A stretch of DNA of 64,000 nt from Bellilinea sp. (GTDB taxonomy: Bacteria > Chloroflexota > Anaerolineae > Anaerolineales > Anaerolineaceae). Shown piece by piece: positions 25,447-35,000 of this stretch (positions are counted from its first letter, which is position 1; every line of letters starts with the position of its first letter). The translations under genes were made by a program, and so were the position numbers. The notes under the pieces were generated by a model. It was given only the letters and a program-made list of their open reading frames with translations. It was not told the origin of the DNA and did not search any database. The DNA lies in the NCBI GenBank assembly GCA_026003615.1, contig BPHQ01000001.1, positions 1,054,001-1,118,000 on the forward strand, read 5' to 3'.

Positions 25447-27960
25447 TTATGCTTCAGAAGGTTCCTTCGCTATAGTTTCTTCGCTTTTTTCTGCCTTCTT
25501 AGAAGTATGTTTGCGCCCACGTCCGCTTTCTTTATGAGGTTTTGGACCAAGCGCAATTTCCAAAACCTCGTCCATGTGAGTCACCGGTTTAATTTGCAGA
25601 TCTTGCCGAACTTTCTTTGGTAAATCTACCAGGTCTTTCAAATTTCTTTCCGGTAAAACAACAATCTTCAAACCCGCCCGATGGGCAGCAAGCACTTTCT
25701 CACGCACCCCCCCAACGGGAAGGACACGTCCTCGCAGAGTAATTTCGCCCGTCATCCCCACATCTTTTGAAACTCCCCTCTCCGTGAACGCCGAGATCAA
25801 TGCCGTGGCAATGGTGATCCCTGCGCTTGGTCCGTCTTTGGGAATTGCTCCTTCCGGGATGTGGATGTGAATATCTAATCTTTCAAAGACCTCTGAATCA
25901 ATCTCAAATTCTCTGGCGCGGGACTTTAGATAGGACAAAGCAGCCTGAGCCGATTCTTGCATCACCTCACCGACCTGACCGGTGATTTGCAGATTGCCTT
26001 TTCCTTCCAGAATAGCCACTTCTACCGGCATGATTTCCCCGCCATTTTCAGTCCATGCAATGGCTGTAGCCACCCCCACCTCATCTTTTTTCTCCGCTTC
26101 GGTCATAAAAAATTGAGGGGGCCCCAAGAACTTTTCCACCAGCTCCGGTTGCAAACGGTGCGGGTAGGGTTTACCCTCTGATTTCAAGCGGGCTAGTTTA
26201 CGGCACATTCTGCCAATTTCGCGCTCTAAATTTCTAACCCCAGCCTCGTAGGTATATTCGCGGATTATTTTCCGCAAAGTCTTTTCCTGAAATTTGATAT
26301 CTTCCCCTTCTAATCCGCTTTCTTCCAACTGACGTGGAATCAGAAACCGATTGGCGATTTCTAATTTTTCTTCTTCGATGTAACCGGGAAATTCAATTAC
26401 CTCCATCCGATCCATTAGAGCCGGAGGAATGGTTGCCAGTGTATTGGCTGTTGTGATAAACATGACTTTCGAAAGGTCATACGGCAATTCAAGATAGTGA
26501 TCCGAAAAGGCATGATTTTGTTCCGGATCCAGCACCTCAAGGAGTGCAGCAGAAGGGTCCCCCCGAAAATCCGATCCCAGTTTGTCTATCTCGTCTAACA
26601 TGAAAAGAGGGTTGATGGTGCCCGCCCTGCGCATGGTTTGTAGAATCCGTCCCGGCATCGCCCCAATATAGGTTCGTCGGTGACCGCGTATTTCGGCTTC
26701 ATCTCGTACTCCGCCCAAGGAAACACGCACAAATTTTCGTCCAAGAGCTTCGGCAATGGAACGACCCAGCGAGGTTTTACCCGTTCCCGGTGCTCCCACA
26801 AAGCATAAAATGGGCTGTCTCAGGCGTTTGGGTTTCAAACTACGTACGGCAATATACTCCAGGATTCGGTCTTTGGCTTTACCAAGACCATAATGGTATT
26901 TTTCCAGCACCTTTGCGGCATTTGCCACATCCAGATTATCTTCCGTTTCCTGCACCCAGGGTAGTTCTAAAATCCAATCCAGATAGGTGCGAATGATACC
27001 CACTTCCGGCGCCATGGATGGCATTTGCGAGAGCCGGTCCACTTCTTTTAAGGCTGTTGTGCGCACCTCATCCGGCATCGGGGTTGAAAGAATCTTTTCC
27101 CGCAATTCGGTCACTTCGCGGCTAAATATATCCCCTTCCCCCAACTCGGTTTGAATGGCTTTCATTTGCTCACGCAAGTAGAACTCGCGCTGGCTGCGAT
27201 CCACTTCACTTTGAACCCGATTTTGGATCTCATCCTCTAATTGCAAAACATCCAATTCTTGCGCAAGCAACCAGTTGACCCGTTTTAACCGGTCAACCGG
27301 ATCAACCAGCAAAAGCAAAGCCTGTCGCTCATTGTTGGGCAGCGAAATCGCCGTTGCGACCATATCAGCCAGCCAGCCCGGCTCATGGATATTCAACGAA
27401 AAAAGGTGTGCCTCTTCCGGTAGACTGCGGTCCAATTGCACGCATCGCTCGAATAGATCGCGGGTTGTACGCATTAACGCTTCGGTTTGCCTTCCGATTT
27501 TGGAAGGTTCCACAATCGGTCTGGCACGCACTCGATAATAGGGTTCGGTTTGCACAAATTCAACAATTTCTACTCTGCGGCGGCCTTGGATTAAAGCCGA
27601 GTTGTTGCCATCCGGAATGTTCAACAAACGCCCAACTGCAATTTCCACCCCAATCGGTAAAAAGTCCTCCGGTTGAGGATCTTCGACATCTGGGTCTTTC
27701 AGCACCAGGGCAATCATTGTTTCAAAATTGAATTGTGCTTCTTCAATAGCCTGTAAGTTCGACCCGGGGATGATGAAAATTGGAGAAACCATGCGGGGAA
27801 AGATTACCATATCCCTCATGATGAGTGCTGCACACTCAATTAATCCGTTTTCATCCGGTTCTGCATCGGGAACTTGATACAGTTCCTCAGTTCTTTGATG
27901 TAAGGACGAAGAAAATTCTTCAAAATCATTGTCTTTGGGCAACCAGTTATCTTTTTTCAT
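25447..27960 (-). CDS. lon: ATP-dependent Lon protease
   Basis: Cytosolic AAA+ serine protease for damaged and regulatory proteins. 837 aa: N-terminal LAN domain, a coiled linker, AAA+ module with Gly-Ala-Pro-Gly-Thr-Gly-Lys-Thr, and C-terminal protease with catalytic Ser in Lys-Asp-Gly-Pro-Ser-Ala-Gly and the dyad Lys in the Gly-Val-Arg-Glu-Lys motif. A charged Lys/Ser/Glu-rich tail of about 30 residues follows the protease domain. folC ends 10 nt upstream of its start. Confidence 0.97.
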   Translation of the reverse strand: MKKDNWLPKDNDFEEFSSSLHQRTEELYQVPDAEPDENGLIECAALIMRDMVIFPRMVSPIFIIPGSNLQAIEEAQFNFETMIALVLKDPDVEDPQPEDFLPIGVEIAVGRLLNIPDGNNSALIQGRRRVEIVEFVQTEPYYRVRARPIVEPSKIGRQTEALMRTTRDLFERCVQLDRSLPEEAHLFSLNIHEPGWLADMVATAISLPNNERQALLLLVDPVDRLKRVNWLLAQELDVLQLEDEIQNRVQSEVDRSQREFYLREQMKAIQTELGEGDIFSREVTELREKILSTPMPDEVRTTALKEVDRLSQMPSMAPEVGIIRTYLDWILELPWVQETEDNLDVANAAKVLEKYHYGLGKAKDRILEYIAVRSLKPKRLRQPILCFVGAPGTGKTSLGRSIAEALGRKFVRVSLGGVRDEAEIRGHRRTYIGAMPGRILQTMRRAGTINPLFMLDEIDKLGSDFRGDPSAALLEVLDPEQNHAFSDHYLELPYDLSKVMFITTANTLATIPPALMDRMEVIEFPGYIEEEKLEIANRFLIPRQLEESGLEGEDIKFQEKTLRKIIREYTYEAGVRNLEREIGRMCRKLARLKSEGKPYPHRLQPELVEKFLGPPQFFMTEAEKKDEVGVATAIAWTENGGEIMPVEVAILEGKGNLQITGQVGEVMQESAQAALSYLKSRAREFEIDSEVFERLDIHIHIPEGAIPKDGPSAGITIATALISAFTERGVSKDVGMTGEITLRGRVLPVGGVREKVLAAHRAGLKIVVLPERNLKDLVDLPKKVRQDLQIKPVTHMDEVLEIALGPKPHKESGRGRKHTSKKAEKSEETIAKEPSEA

Positions 27961-27970
27961 AGAACATCTC

Positions 27971-29350
27971 TCATGAGACTGACATACGGCTTAGGTGTTC
28001 TTTCACTTCGGGGCGTTTGAGGATATCCCTCAGAAATTTACGCGCCCCAGCGGCAACAAAGATACTACCCGTAATCAGCAAAAGGGTATCTTCTGTATGA
28101 AGGCGATTAATGGCTTCCTCCATGGCTTCTTCGAGTGGCACAATTACCGTCTTTGGTAGTGGATATTCCGAAGCCAGCGCGGCAAGTTGTTCGGCGTTGT
28201 AAGAGCGTGGATGAATGGATTGTGTAAAGATAACTTCATCCGAGCGAGGCAGCAATTCTGCCAGCATACCACTCACATCTTTGTCATCGGATGCGCCAAA
28301 TACTAGAATCAAACGATGATTTGGAAAGTATTGATCAACTGTTTGAGTCAATTTTAATGCTGAATAGCGGTTGTGGGCGGCATCTACGACAATGGGAGGT
28401 TTTAGGTTAAGAAGTTCAAATCTGCCTTCCCATTCTACTTGTGACAAACCATTCTGAATAGCGGCGCGAGGAATTGGCAGCCCATTCGCATTGGCTTGAT
28501 CCAGTGTGCACAGAGCGGTTAGCGCATTTTCGATTTGATGGTCACCCAGTAACGGTAATATAACTTCAAATGCATCATGCGCTGGCATTTTTCGATTATG
28601 GATCCGCAATTTTTGGTAGCCAAGGTTGCGTTCCAGCACCTCTGCCCTATATTCCTGATCCGAAAAATACAAGGGAGCACTCCGTTCTTTGGCAATCTGT
28701 TCAATTGCTCGCATGGCTTCAGGCTTTTGAGGTGAACTCACTACCGGACGTCCAACTTTGATGATACCGGCTTTTTCTATAGCAATCTTTTCAACAGTAT
28801 CCCCTAGCACTTTTGTATGGTCCAAAGAGATTGATGTAATAACCGATACCAAAGGGTCAACAAGATTGGTTGCGTCCAATCTTCCACCCAATCCTACTTC
28901 AATGACAGCCGCATCTACCCCTTCTTCAGCAAAATACAAAAAACCGGCTGCGGTGGTTAATTCAAAAGTGGTCAGACGTTGGATTTTATGGACGGCTGGC
29001 TTAATCCGGTTGACAATCTCCACAAGCCGATGAGGAGGAATGTTCTTACGGTTGATTTGAATGCGTTCACAAAAGTCTTCCAAATGCGGTGAAATGTAAA
29101 AACCCGTTTTATAGCCGGCAGCCTGCAAAACAGCCGCAATCATTGCCGCAGTGGAGCCTTTTCCCTTTGTTCCAGCAACATGAATCACGGGATATTGCCG
29201 GTGAGGGTCTCCCAAATAACTTAATAACTCTGCCATTCGGCTGAGATCGAACTTTTCAGCTGAAAATTGCAAGTTGCGGGTAAGGCTATAATCTACAAAA
29301 CTATATAAAAAGTCTAATGTATTTTGGTATTCGTTTGGGTCAAAGCTCAT
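27971..29350 (-). CDS. folC: Folylpolyglutamate/dihydrofolate synthase
   Basis: Mur-ligase-fold enzyme that adds glutamates to folates (and may couple dihydropteroate to Glu). 459 aa from the ATG at 29350, the family's usual N-terminus. The 30-residue extension to 29440 is unlike the family. P-loop Gly-Thr-Lys-Gly-Lys-Gly-Ser and the Asp-Ala-Ala-His-Asn motif are intact. Likely co-transcribed with lon. Confidence 0.93.
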   Translation of the reverse strand: MSFDPNEYQNTLDFLYSFVDYSLTRNLQFSAEKFDLSRMAELLSYLGDPHRQYPVIHVAGTKGKGSTAAMIAAVLQAAGYKTGFYISPHLEDFCERIQINRKNIPPHRLVEIVNRIKPAVHKIQRLTTFELTTAAGFLYFAEEGVDAAVIEVGLGGRLDATNLVDPLVSVITSISLDHTKVLGDTVEKIAIEKAGIIKVGRPVVSSPQKPEAMRAIEQIAKERSAPLYFSDQEYRAEVLERNLGYQKLRIHNRKMPAHDAFEVILPLLGDHQIENALTALCTLDQANANGLPIPRAAIQNGLSQVEWEGRFELLNLKPPIVVDAAHNRYSALKLTQTVDQYFPNHRLILVFGASDDKDVSGMLAELLPRSDEVIFTQSIHPRSYNAEQLAALASEYPLPKTVIVPLEEAMEEAINRLHTEDTLLLITGSIFVAAGARKFLRDILKRPEVKEHLSRMSVS

Positions 29351-29473
29351 CTGTTTTCCAATAATCCTCGAACTGCTGTGTATTGTACCCAAGCCCCACC
29401 TTTTATACAAGATAATGAGCAACTTGCTTGACGTTAGCAACCACCCGATTACAATAATAGCAAGGTGGTAAAT

Positions 29474-29761
29474 ATGCCTACAATTGGTCTGTTAGTCCTT
29501 CATCTTCATCTGCCTTATTCCCTATCGCTGAAACAAAAACGGAGTTCTCTAAAATCTCTGTTAAATCGCCTCCACAAAGAATTCAACGTTTCGGTTGCCG
29601 AAATTGGATTGAATGATCACTGGCAGGAAAGTTTGATTGCCTGCGCTTTAGTTTGTAATGATTGTGCTTTTGCCACTCATTCGCTTCAAAAAATCCATTT
29701 CTTTGTTGAAAATCAATTCCCCAACTTTCCCATCGTGGATCACCGGATTGAATGCTTCTAA
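29474..29761 (+). CDS. DUF503 (YlxP-like) protein
   Basis: A 95-aa DUF503 protein. It shows the family pattern: a short beta strand, then Ser-Leu-Lys-x-Lys-Arg, a helix, and Val-Ala-Glu-x-x-x-x-Asp. In Bacillus ylxP sits in the nusA-infB-rbfA operon, suggesting a ribosome-related role that is unproven. The ATG at 29474 is behind AAGGTGG; the GTG three codons upstream overlaps that site. 18 nt before the SDR gene. Confidence 0.8.
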   Translation: MPTIGLLVLHLHLPYSLSLKQKRSSLKSLLNRLHKEFNVSVAEIGLNDHWQESLIACALVCNDCAFATHSLQKIHFFVENQFPNFPIVDHRIECF

Positions 29762-29779
29762 GGTGAAAGGACAACACTA

Positions 29780-30571
29780 ATGGACCTGAATTTACGCAAC
29801 AAAATCGCCATTGTAACTGGAGCAAGCCGCGGTTTGGGATTTGCTACCGCACTGTTACTGGCTCAGGAGGGTGCTCGCGTTGCCATAAACAGCAGAAATC
29901 CCGAAAACATCGAAATGGCATCTCAAAAAATCTACCATTTGACCGGAACACCTGTTTTACCTATAGCCGGGGATGTGAGTCAATCCGAAACAGCCCAAAG
30001 GGTAATCGAGAAGGTGGCTCAGGAATGGGGAGGTGTGGACATTCTAATTACCAACGCCGGTGGACCGCCAGCCGGCAAATTTGAGTCATTTAGCCTTGAA
30101 GATTGGCAAAATGCCGTCAACCTCAACTTCATTTCTGCAGTCACTTTGATTCAGGCAGCATTACCTTATCTGCGCAAGTCAGCAGCCCCAGCAGTCTTGA
30201 CCGTTACATCTATTTCGGTCAAACAGCCTATTGATGGTCTGGTTCTTTCAAACAGTGTCCGTGCCGCCACCATTGGCTTAACCAAGAGCCTTGCTCTTGA
30301 ACTGGGCAAAGATGGCATTCGCTTTAATTCCATATTACCCGGCTGGACCTCTACGGAGAGGGTTGAACAATTATTACACCACCGCGCCAAGACAAATAAC
30401 TCCACCATCGAAGAAGAAAGACAAAAAATCGCCTCACAAACTGCACTTGGCCGTCTCGCCGACCCGCAAGAATTTGCCAGAGTTGCCGTTTTTCTGGTTT
30501 CACCCGCCGCCAGTTATCTCACGGGCAGCATGATTGCTGTGGATGGCGGCTTTTATCGCGGCACATTTTAA
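29780..30571 (+). CDS. SDR-family oxidoreductase lacking the Tyr-x-x-x-Lys motif
   Basis: A 263-aa Rossmann protein with Thr-Gly-Ala-Ser-Arg-Gly-Leu-Gly (NAD(P)-binding), Asn-Ala-Gly-Gly, and the C-terminal Gly-Ser-x-x-x-Val-Asp-Gly-Gly of FabG-like SDRs. Where the catalytic Tyr-x-x-x-Lys should be, the sequence is Ser-Asn-Ser-Val-Arg. This variant occurs in a recognised FabG-like subgroup, so it may be an atypical or non-canonical reductase. The substrate is unknown. Confidence 0.88.
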   Translation: MDLNLRNKIAIVTGASRGLGFATALLLAQEGARVAINSRNPENIEMASQKIYHLTGTPVLPIAGDVSQSETAQRVIEKVAQEWGGVDILITNAGGPPAGKFESFSLEDWQNAVNLNFISAVTLIQAALPYLRKSAAPAVLTVTSISVKQPIDGLVLSNSVRAATIGLTKSLALELGKDGIRFNSILPGWTSTERVEQLLHHRAKTNNSTIEEERQKIASQTALGRLADPQEFARVAVFLVSPAASYLTGSMIAVDGGFYRGTF

Positions 30572-30639
30572 TTGGATAAAATAGGGTAAAATAGAATAAT
30601 CTCATTTTATCGGTTTTCACAAGAGGTTACTTAAGTATT

Positions 30640-32547
30640 ATGGAGAGAAACACCCTGTTGGAGCGACTTGAACGCATCCTGCCAACGGTTGAAAAACCGG
30701 GACGTTATGTTGGGGGAGAACTAAATCAGATATATAAAGAATGGAACTCAGTCAAGACCCATGTAGCCCTTGCCTTTCCGGATATTTATGATATCGGGGT
30801 CCCTAATTTGGGTCTGACCATCCTTTATCATATCCTTAATGAACGCCCCGATGTTCTCGCCGAGCGAGTCTATTTGCCCTGGGTGGACATGGAAGCAGCC
30901 ATGCGCCGAGAAGGATTGCCTCTTTACGCACTTGAATCCAAAACCCCGGTTAAGCAATTCGACATCCTTGGAATTACATTACCATATGAGACGCTCTACA
31001 CAAATGTCCTCAATTTACTCGATCTGGCGGGAATTCCACTCCGAAGCAGCGAGCGCACCATAAACGATCCTCTGGTGATTGCTGGTGGGCATGCTGTGTT
31101 CAATCCTGAACCTATTGCGCCATTTTTTGACGCAATTGTCATCGGAGAGGGTGAAGAAATCATCCTCGAAATCATCAATGCCTATCAGGAATGGAAGACC
31201 GCTTCTTCTCCTCGTGTGAACCTGCTTGCCGAACTTGCAAAAATTGAGGGTATTTACATCCCCTCCTTCTACGAACCTGAGTACCATGAGGATGGTACCA
31301 TCCGTTCAATCCATTCTTTACACCCGAATGCTTCCCTCCAAATCAAGAAGCGGTTGGTGGCGCAATTGCCCAAACCTCCAACACGTTTCATCGTTCCTTC
31401 CATTGGCGTGGTCCACAATCGGGTTTCAGTCGAAATAATGCGTGGCTGCACACGCGGTTGTCGATTCTGCCATGCGGGAATGGTTACCCGACCGGTTCGC
31501 GAGCGAAGCGTGGATGAAATTGTATCGGCCGTCCGAGAAGCTTTGGACGCCACCGGTTTTGAGGAAGTTGCGCTTCTATCCCTTTCCTCATCGGACTACA
31601 CGCATATTCTTGATCTGGTTAGCCGGGTCGCTGATGAAACCAGCGAACATTATCTGACCATTTCGCTCCCATCTCTCCGAATCGAGTCCTTCTCTGTAAA
31701 ATTGATGGAAAAATTGCGCGGCTCACGTCAGGGTGGGTTTACCCTTGCACCCGAAGCCGCCACGGAGCGAATGCGAAACATCATCAACAAACCAATTTCC
31801 ACCCGTCAGCTACTCGATACCGCCAGGGAAATCTACTCACGCGGGTGGACGAACATCAAACTTTATTTCATGATTGGTCATCCCTCGGAAACCATTGCGG
31901 ATGTTCAGGCGATTGCTGATTTATGTAAAGATGTTTTAGCGGAGGGGCGAAAAGTGATTGGTAAAAGAGCCACCCTTCACGCTGGCGTTAGCACCTTTGT
32001 GCCAAAGCCACATACCCCCTTCCAGTGGGTTGCCTGTGATACCCTTGACCAAATTGAAGCCAAACAATCCCTCCTCAAACGTGAATTACGCGGCCCTGGT
32101 CTGAAATTAACCTGGAACAATCCTCACGAAACTTTAATGGAAGCCTGGCTCTCTCGTGGTGATCGGCGACTCGCCAATGTCATCGAAACGGCATGGCGCC
32201 TGGGTGCAAAATTTGATGCCTGGCAAGATCAATTCAATTTCGAAATATGGCAGAAAGCGTTCTCCATCCACCGGCTGGACCCATCCTTCTATACCCATCG
32301 TCAAAGAGCGGAGGACGAAATCTTTCCCTGGGATCACATCTTCACCGGAGTACGTAAAGCCTATTTGCTGAGTGAATATCGTGCCTCTCTGTTAGAGAAA
32401 ACTCAAAACGACTGCCGCCAGGGTTGTTTTGCCTGTGGAATACTTCCAAAGTATGCCGACTTGCGTCGTAATCATCCCGGGAATCATTGGAAATGCCCGG
32501 AAGTCCCCCGCCGTCCCGTCAAAGTCCCCATGGAACAAATCGCTTGA
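30640..32547 (+). CDS. B12-binding-domain radical SAM protein, TIGR03960 type
   Basis: A 635-aa radical SAM protein. The N-terminal half resembles a cobalamin-binding Rossmann region; the radical SAM Cys-x-x-x-Cys-x-x-Cys (Cys-Thr-Arg-Gly-Cys-Arg-Phe-Cys, about residue 270) follows. Length and N-terminus match TIGR03960, which is nearly always followed by the TIGR03936/DUF2344 protein, as here (12 nt). The pair is often placed near tRNA- or ribosome-associated genes; the reaction is unknown. Confidence 0.9.
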   Translation: MERNTLLERLERILPTVEKPGRYVGGELNQIYKEWNSVKTHVALAFPDIYDIGVPNLGLTILYHILNERPDVLAERVYLPWVDMEAAMRREGLPLYALESKTPVKQFDILGITLPYETLYTNVLNLLDLAGIPLRSSERTINDPLVIAGGHAVFNPEPIAPFFDAIVIGEGEEIILEIINAYQEWKTASSPRVNLLAELAKIEGIYIPSFYEPEYHEDGTIRSIHSLHPNASLQIKKRLVAQLPKPPTRFIVPSIGVVHNRVSVEIMRGCTRGCRFCHAGMVTRPVRERSVDEIVSAVREALDATGFEEVALLSLSSSDYTHILDLVSRVADETSEHYLTISLPSLRIESFSVKLMEKLRGSRQGGFTLAPEAATERMRNIINKPISTRQLLDTAREIYSRGWTNIKLYFMIGHPSETIADVQAIADLCKDVLAEGRKVIGKRATLHAGVSTFVPKPHTPFQWVACDTLDQIEAKQSLLKRELRGPGLKLTWNNPHETLMEAWLSRGDRRLANVIETAWRLGAKFDAWQDQFNFEIWQKAFSIHRLDPSFYTHRQRAEDEIFPWDHIFTGVRKAYLLSEYRASLLEKTQNDCRQGCFACGILPKYADLRRNHPGNHWKCPEVPRRPVKVPMEQIA

Positions 32548-32559
32548 GGCCGATTATTG

Positions 32560-33195
32560 ATGCGTCGCTTCCGAATCCAATATAACAAAGAAAGTCCTCT
32601 GCAATATATCGGTAACTTAGACCTTCACAAGGTGTGGGAACGTTACTTACGGCGGGCGCACATCCCGGTTGCTTATAGCCAGGGATTTCACCCTCAACCC
32701 AAAATTCAACAGGCTGCCCCTTTACCCTTAGGTTTTCTCAGTCAAAATGATTTAATTGACGTATGGGTTGAACCGGATACCTGGACGGAAAATGTGTTCT
32801 TAACCCATCTACAAGCCACCCAACAGCCGGGCATCCAAATTCTCTCTGTTTCTTCTGTTCCACTCAATTCACCCAGTCTGCCTACTCTGATTCAATCTTC
32901 TTTATACCGGGTCATTTTGCTTGATCCTGTCAATCTGAGTGAACTGAATCACCGCCTGAGTTTATTAGTTGCACGGGATTCGATCATTCGCAGCCGAAGA
33001 AACAAAACCTACGACTTACGCCCACTAATCGAGAAAATTGAGTTGATTCCCTTGCAAGAAGATTGTGTGGCATTTGAAATGCAACTCTCGGCGAGAGAAG
33101 GCGCAACAGGACGTCCCGAAGAAATTATCAGCGAGATGGGAATTGATCCTTACGCCGCCCGTTATATCCGGACTGGTTTTATAATGAGAGAATGA
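32560..33195 (+). CDS. TIGR03936/DUF2344 radical-SAM-associated protein
   Basis: A 211-aa partner of the upstream radical SAM protein, matching DUF2344 (N-terminal Arg-x-x-Tyr-x-Lys, Ser-x-Gly-Phe-His-Pro-x-Pro). In some genomes the two are fused. The ATG at 32560 is used; a TTG directly before it is in frame. Its end overlaps the RNA methyltransferase by 4 nt. Confidence 0.88.
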   Translation: MRRFRIQYNKESPLQYIGNLDLHKVWERYLRRAHIPVAYSQGFHPQPKIQQAAPLPLGFLSQNDLIDVWVEPDTWTENVFLTHLQATQQPGIQILSVSSVPLNSPSLPTLIQSSLYRVILLDPVNLSELNHRLSLLVARDSIIRSRRNKTYDLRPLIEKIELIPLQEDCVAFEMQLSAREGATGRPEEIISEMGIDPYAARYIRTGFIMRE

Positions 33196-33896
33196 AGTCT
33201 CTTGACCAAACCCAAAAATTTTTCCAATGCAGCAATCCTAAATGCGCGCTGCGGATTCCATCTGGCCGAACTTTACCAACCGGGCAGTTGAAATGTCCCC
33301 GCTGTAAATCCCCTCTTTTACCGGTTCCTACCTCCGAAGAAGTCCTTACAGCCCTTAACGGGTCATCCCAAAGAAAATCTTCCGCCTTTCACATAGAAGC
33401 TTTATTAGACAACATCCGCTCAACCTTCAATGTTGGGGCAATGTTTCGTACGGCAGATGGCGCGGGGATTGCCCAACTCTACCTAACGGGACTGACCCCT
33501 CTACCCGGCAATCCACGTATTTCCAAAACAGCCCTCGGTGCCGAATTTGCCGTCCCATGGGAATATGCTCCCAACGGTTTACAATTAGCCGAATCTCTTA
33601 AGTCCGATGGCAAAATTTTATGGGCATTAGAAACCACTTCTTCAGCAGTTTCATTATTCGAAATCCAATCCCTGCCGCAAAGTCAACCATTGGTGTTGGT
33701 AACCGGAAACGAAGTGAGTGGTATTGACCCGGAAATTTTAGCATTATGTGATCAAACGATTTTCATTCCTATGAGCGGCTACAAACAATCCTTGAATGTT
33801 GCTGTGGCATTCGGAATTGCAGTATATCATCTGACATTTGCTTTACCTTCCCATTTGACCGATACCCCAATGCGGAGTAAAATCCAGCCAAGATGA
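33192..33896 (+). CDS. TrmH/SpoU-family RNA 2'-O-methyltransferase with N-terminal zinc ribbon
   Basis: A 234-aa SPOUT methyltransferase. An N-terminal four-Cys zinc ribbon (about 13-40) precedes the domain. The three SpoU motifs are present: Asn-x-Arg-Ser-x-Phe-Asn-Val-Gly, Gly-Asn-Glu-x-x-Gly, and Pro-Met-x-Gly-x-x-x-Ser-Leu-Asn-Val-Ala. It methylates a ribose in rRNA or tRNA; the target site is not determinable. Start overlaps the upstream gene (ATGA). Confidence 0.9.
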   Translation: MKSLDQTQKFFQCSNPKCALRIPSGRTLPTGQLKCPRCKSPLLPVPTSEEVLTALNGSSQRKSSAFHIEALLDNIRSTFNVGAMFRTADGAGIAQLYLTGLTPLPGNPRISKTALGAEFAVPWEYAPNGLQLAESLKSDGKILWALETTSSAVSLFEIQSLPQSQPLVLVTGNEVSGIDPEILALCDQTIFIPMSGYKQSLNVAVAFGIAVYHLTFALPSHLTDTPMRSKIQPR

Positions 33897-33914
33897 TTCA
33901 GGTGGAGGAATACG

Positions 33915-34142
33915 ATGCCGCTTTACGAGTATACCTGTGACGACTGTGGGAATCGGTTCGACGCTTTCCGATCAATAAAGGATGCAGACGAACCGATTCA
34001 ATGCAAGAAATGTTTCAGCACCAATACCCGACGAGCCTTATCACTGTTTTTCGCTGCCTCCGAGGGTAAACCTCTTGCTGGTAACGCATCCTCGGGTTGT
34101 GCATCTTGCAGTGGCGGTTCTTGTTCTTGTTGTGGAAATTAA
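33915..34142 (+). CDS. FmdB-family zinc-ribbon protein
   Basis: A 75-aa protein with the FmdB regulatory-domain start (Met-Pro-Leu-Tyr-Glu-Tyr-x-Cys-x-x-Cys), a second Cys-x-x-Cys, and a Cys/Gly/Ser-rich tail with six Cys. The family is small and probably zinc-binding; its true role is unclear. GGTGGAGG ribosome site. Three nt before the KDSR-like gene. Confidence 0.88.
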   Translation: MPLYEYTCDDCGNRFDAFRSIKDADEPIQCKKCFSTNTRRALSLFFAASEGKPLAGNASSGCASCSGGSCSCCGN

Positions 34143-34145
34143 ACA

Positions 34146-35000
34146 ATGCCGCCGATTGCGTCGGACTTTTTTCAAAATAAAAAAGTCTTAATCACTGGTG
34201 GTTCGAGCGGAATCGGGCTGGCGCTTGCAAGGTTGTTGGTTCAAACCCGAGCCAACGTATGTATATTGGCAAGAAACCCGGGCAACCTCCAAAAGGCTGC
34301 TTCCCAACTTGAAAATCAACGCCACTCACCGGAGGTGGAAATTTCTTATCTTTCTGCAGATGTTTCCGACGCATCCAATTTGAATAAAGCTCTTGCTCCT
34401 TTGCTTTCTCGCTGGGAGAATGTGGATATTCTCATCAATTCAGCAGGTGTTGCTCATCCTGGGGAATTCTGGAATTTAGAAGATAAAATCTTCCACCAGA
34501 TGATGCAAATCAACTATTTTGGGACAGTCAATGCTATTCGTGCAGTTCTGCCAGGTATGCTGAGCAGAAAGAACGGAATTATCGTCAACCTTTCCTCTGT
34601 TGTGGGTTACCTAAACATTTACGGTTATTCGGCATATGGCGCTTCTAAACATGCCGTGACAGGTTTATCTGACGCGCTGAGGATGGAGTTAAAACCACAG
34701 GGTATCCACGTAGCCCTCGTTTATCCACCGGATACCGATACTCCGCAACTAACTTATGAGAATCAATACAAGCCGGCTGTGACGAAAATGCTCGCAAGCA
34801 GCGGAGGAATTATTCAACCGGATCAGGTCGCCCGTGAAATACTTTCCGGTGTTGCCCGGCGGAAATACTTAATCATTCCCGGTTTTGAAAACAAGTTGAT
34901 TTATGTGGCCATCCGCCTACTCGGCAAGGGGTTGGCGTATGCTTTGATGGATCGTATGGTCGCCTCTGCCCTGAAGCGCAAAGCGACCGTTAAAGAATAA
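34146..35000 (+). CDS. SDR of the 3-ketodihydrosphingosine-reductase (KDSR-like) type
   Basis: A 284-aa classical SDR: Thr-Gly-Gly-Ser-Ser-Gly-Ile-Gly, Asn-Ser-Ala-Gly, Ser (about 140) and Tyr-Gly-Ala-Ser-Lys. The Pro-Pro-Asp-Thr-Asp-Thr-Pro motif near residue 200 and a hydrophobic C-terminal segment are typical of KDSR proteins, which reduce 3-ketosphinganine or related keto-lipids. The last 84 bases overlap the convergent ctaA gene. Confidence 0.85.
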   Translation: MPPIASDFFQNKKVLITGGSSGIGLALARLLVQTRANVCILARNPGNLQKAASQLENQRHSPEVEISYLSADVSDASNLNKALAPLLSRWENVDILINSAGVAHPGEFWNLEDKIFHQMMQINYFGTVNAIRAVLPGMLSRKNGIIVNLSSVVGYLNIYGYSAYGASKHAVTGLSDALRMELKPQGIHVALVYPPDTDTPQLTYENQYKPAVTKMLASSGGIIQPDQVAREILSGVARRKYLIIPGFENKLIYVAIRLLGKGLAYALMDRMVASALKRKATVKE

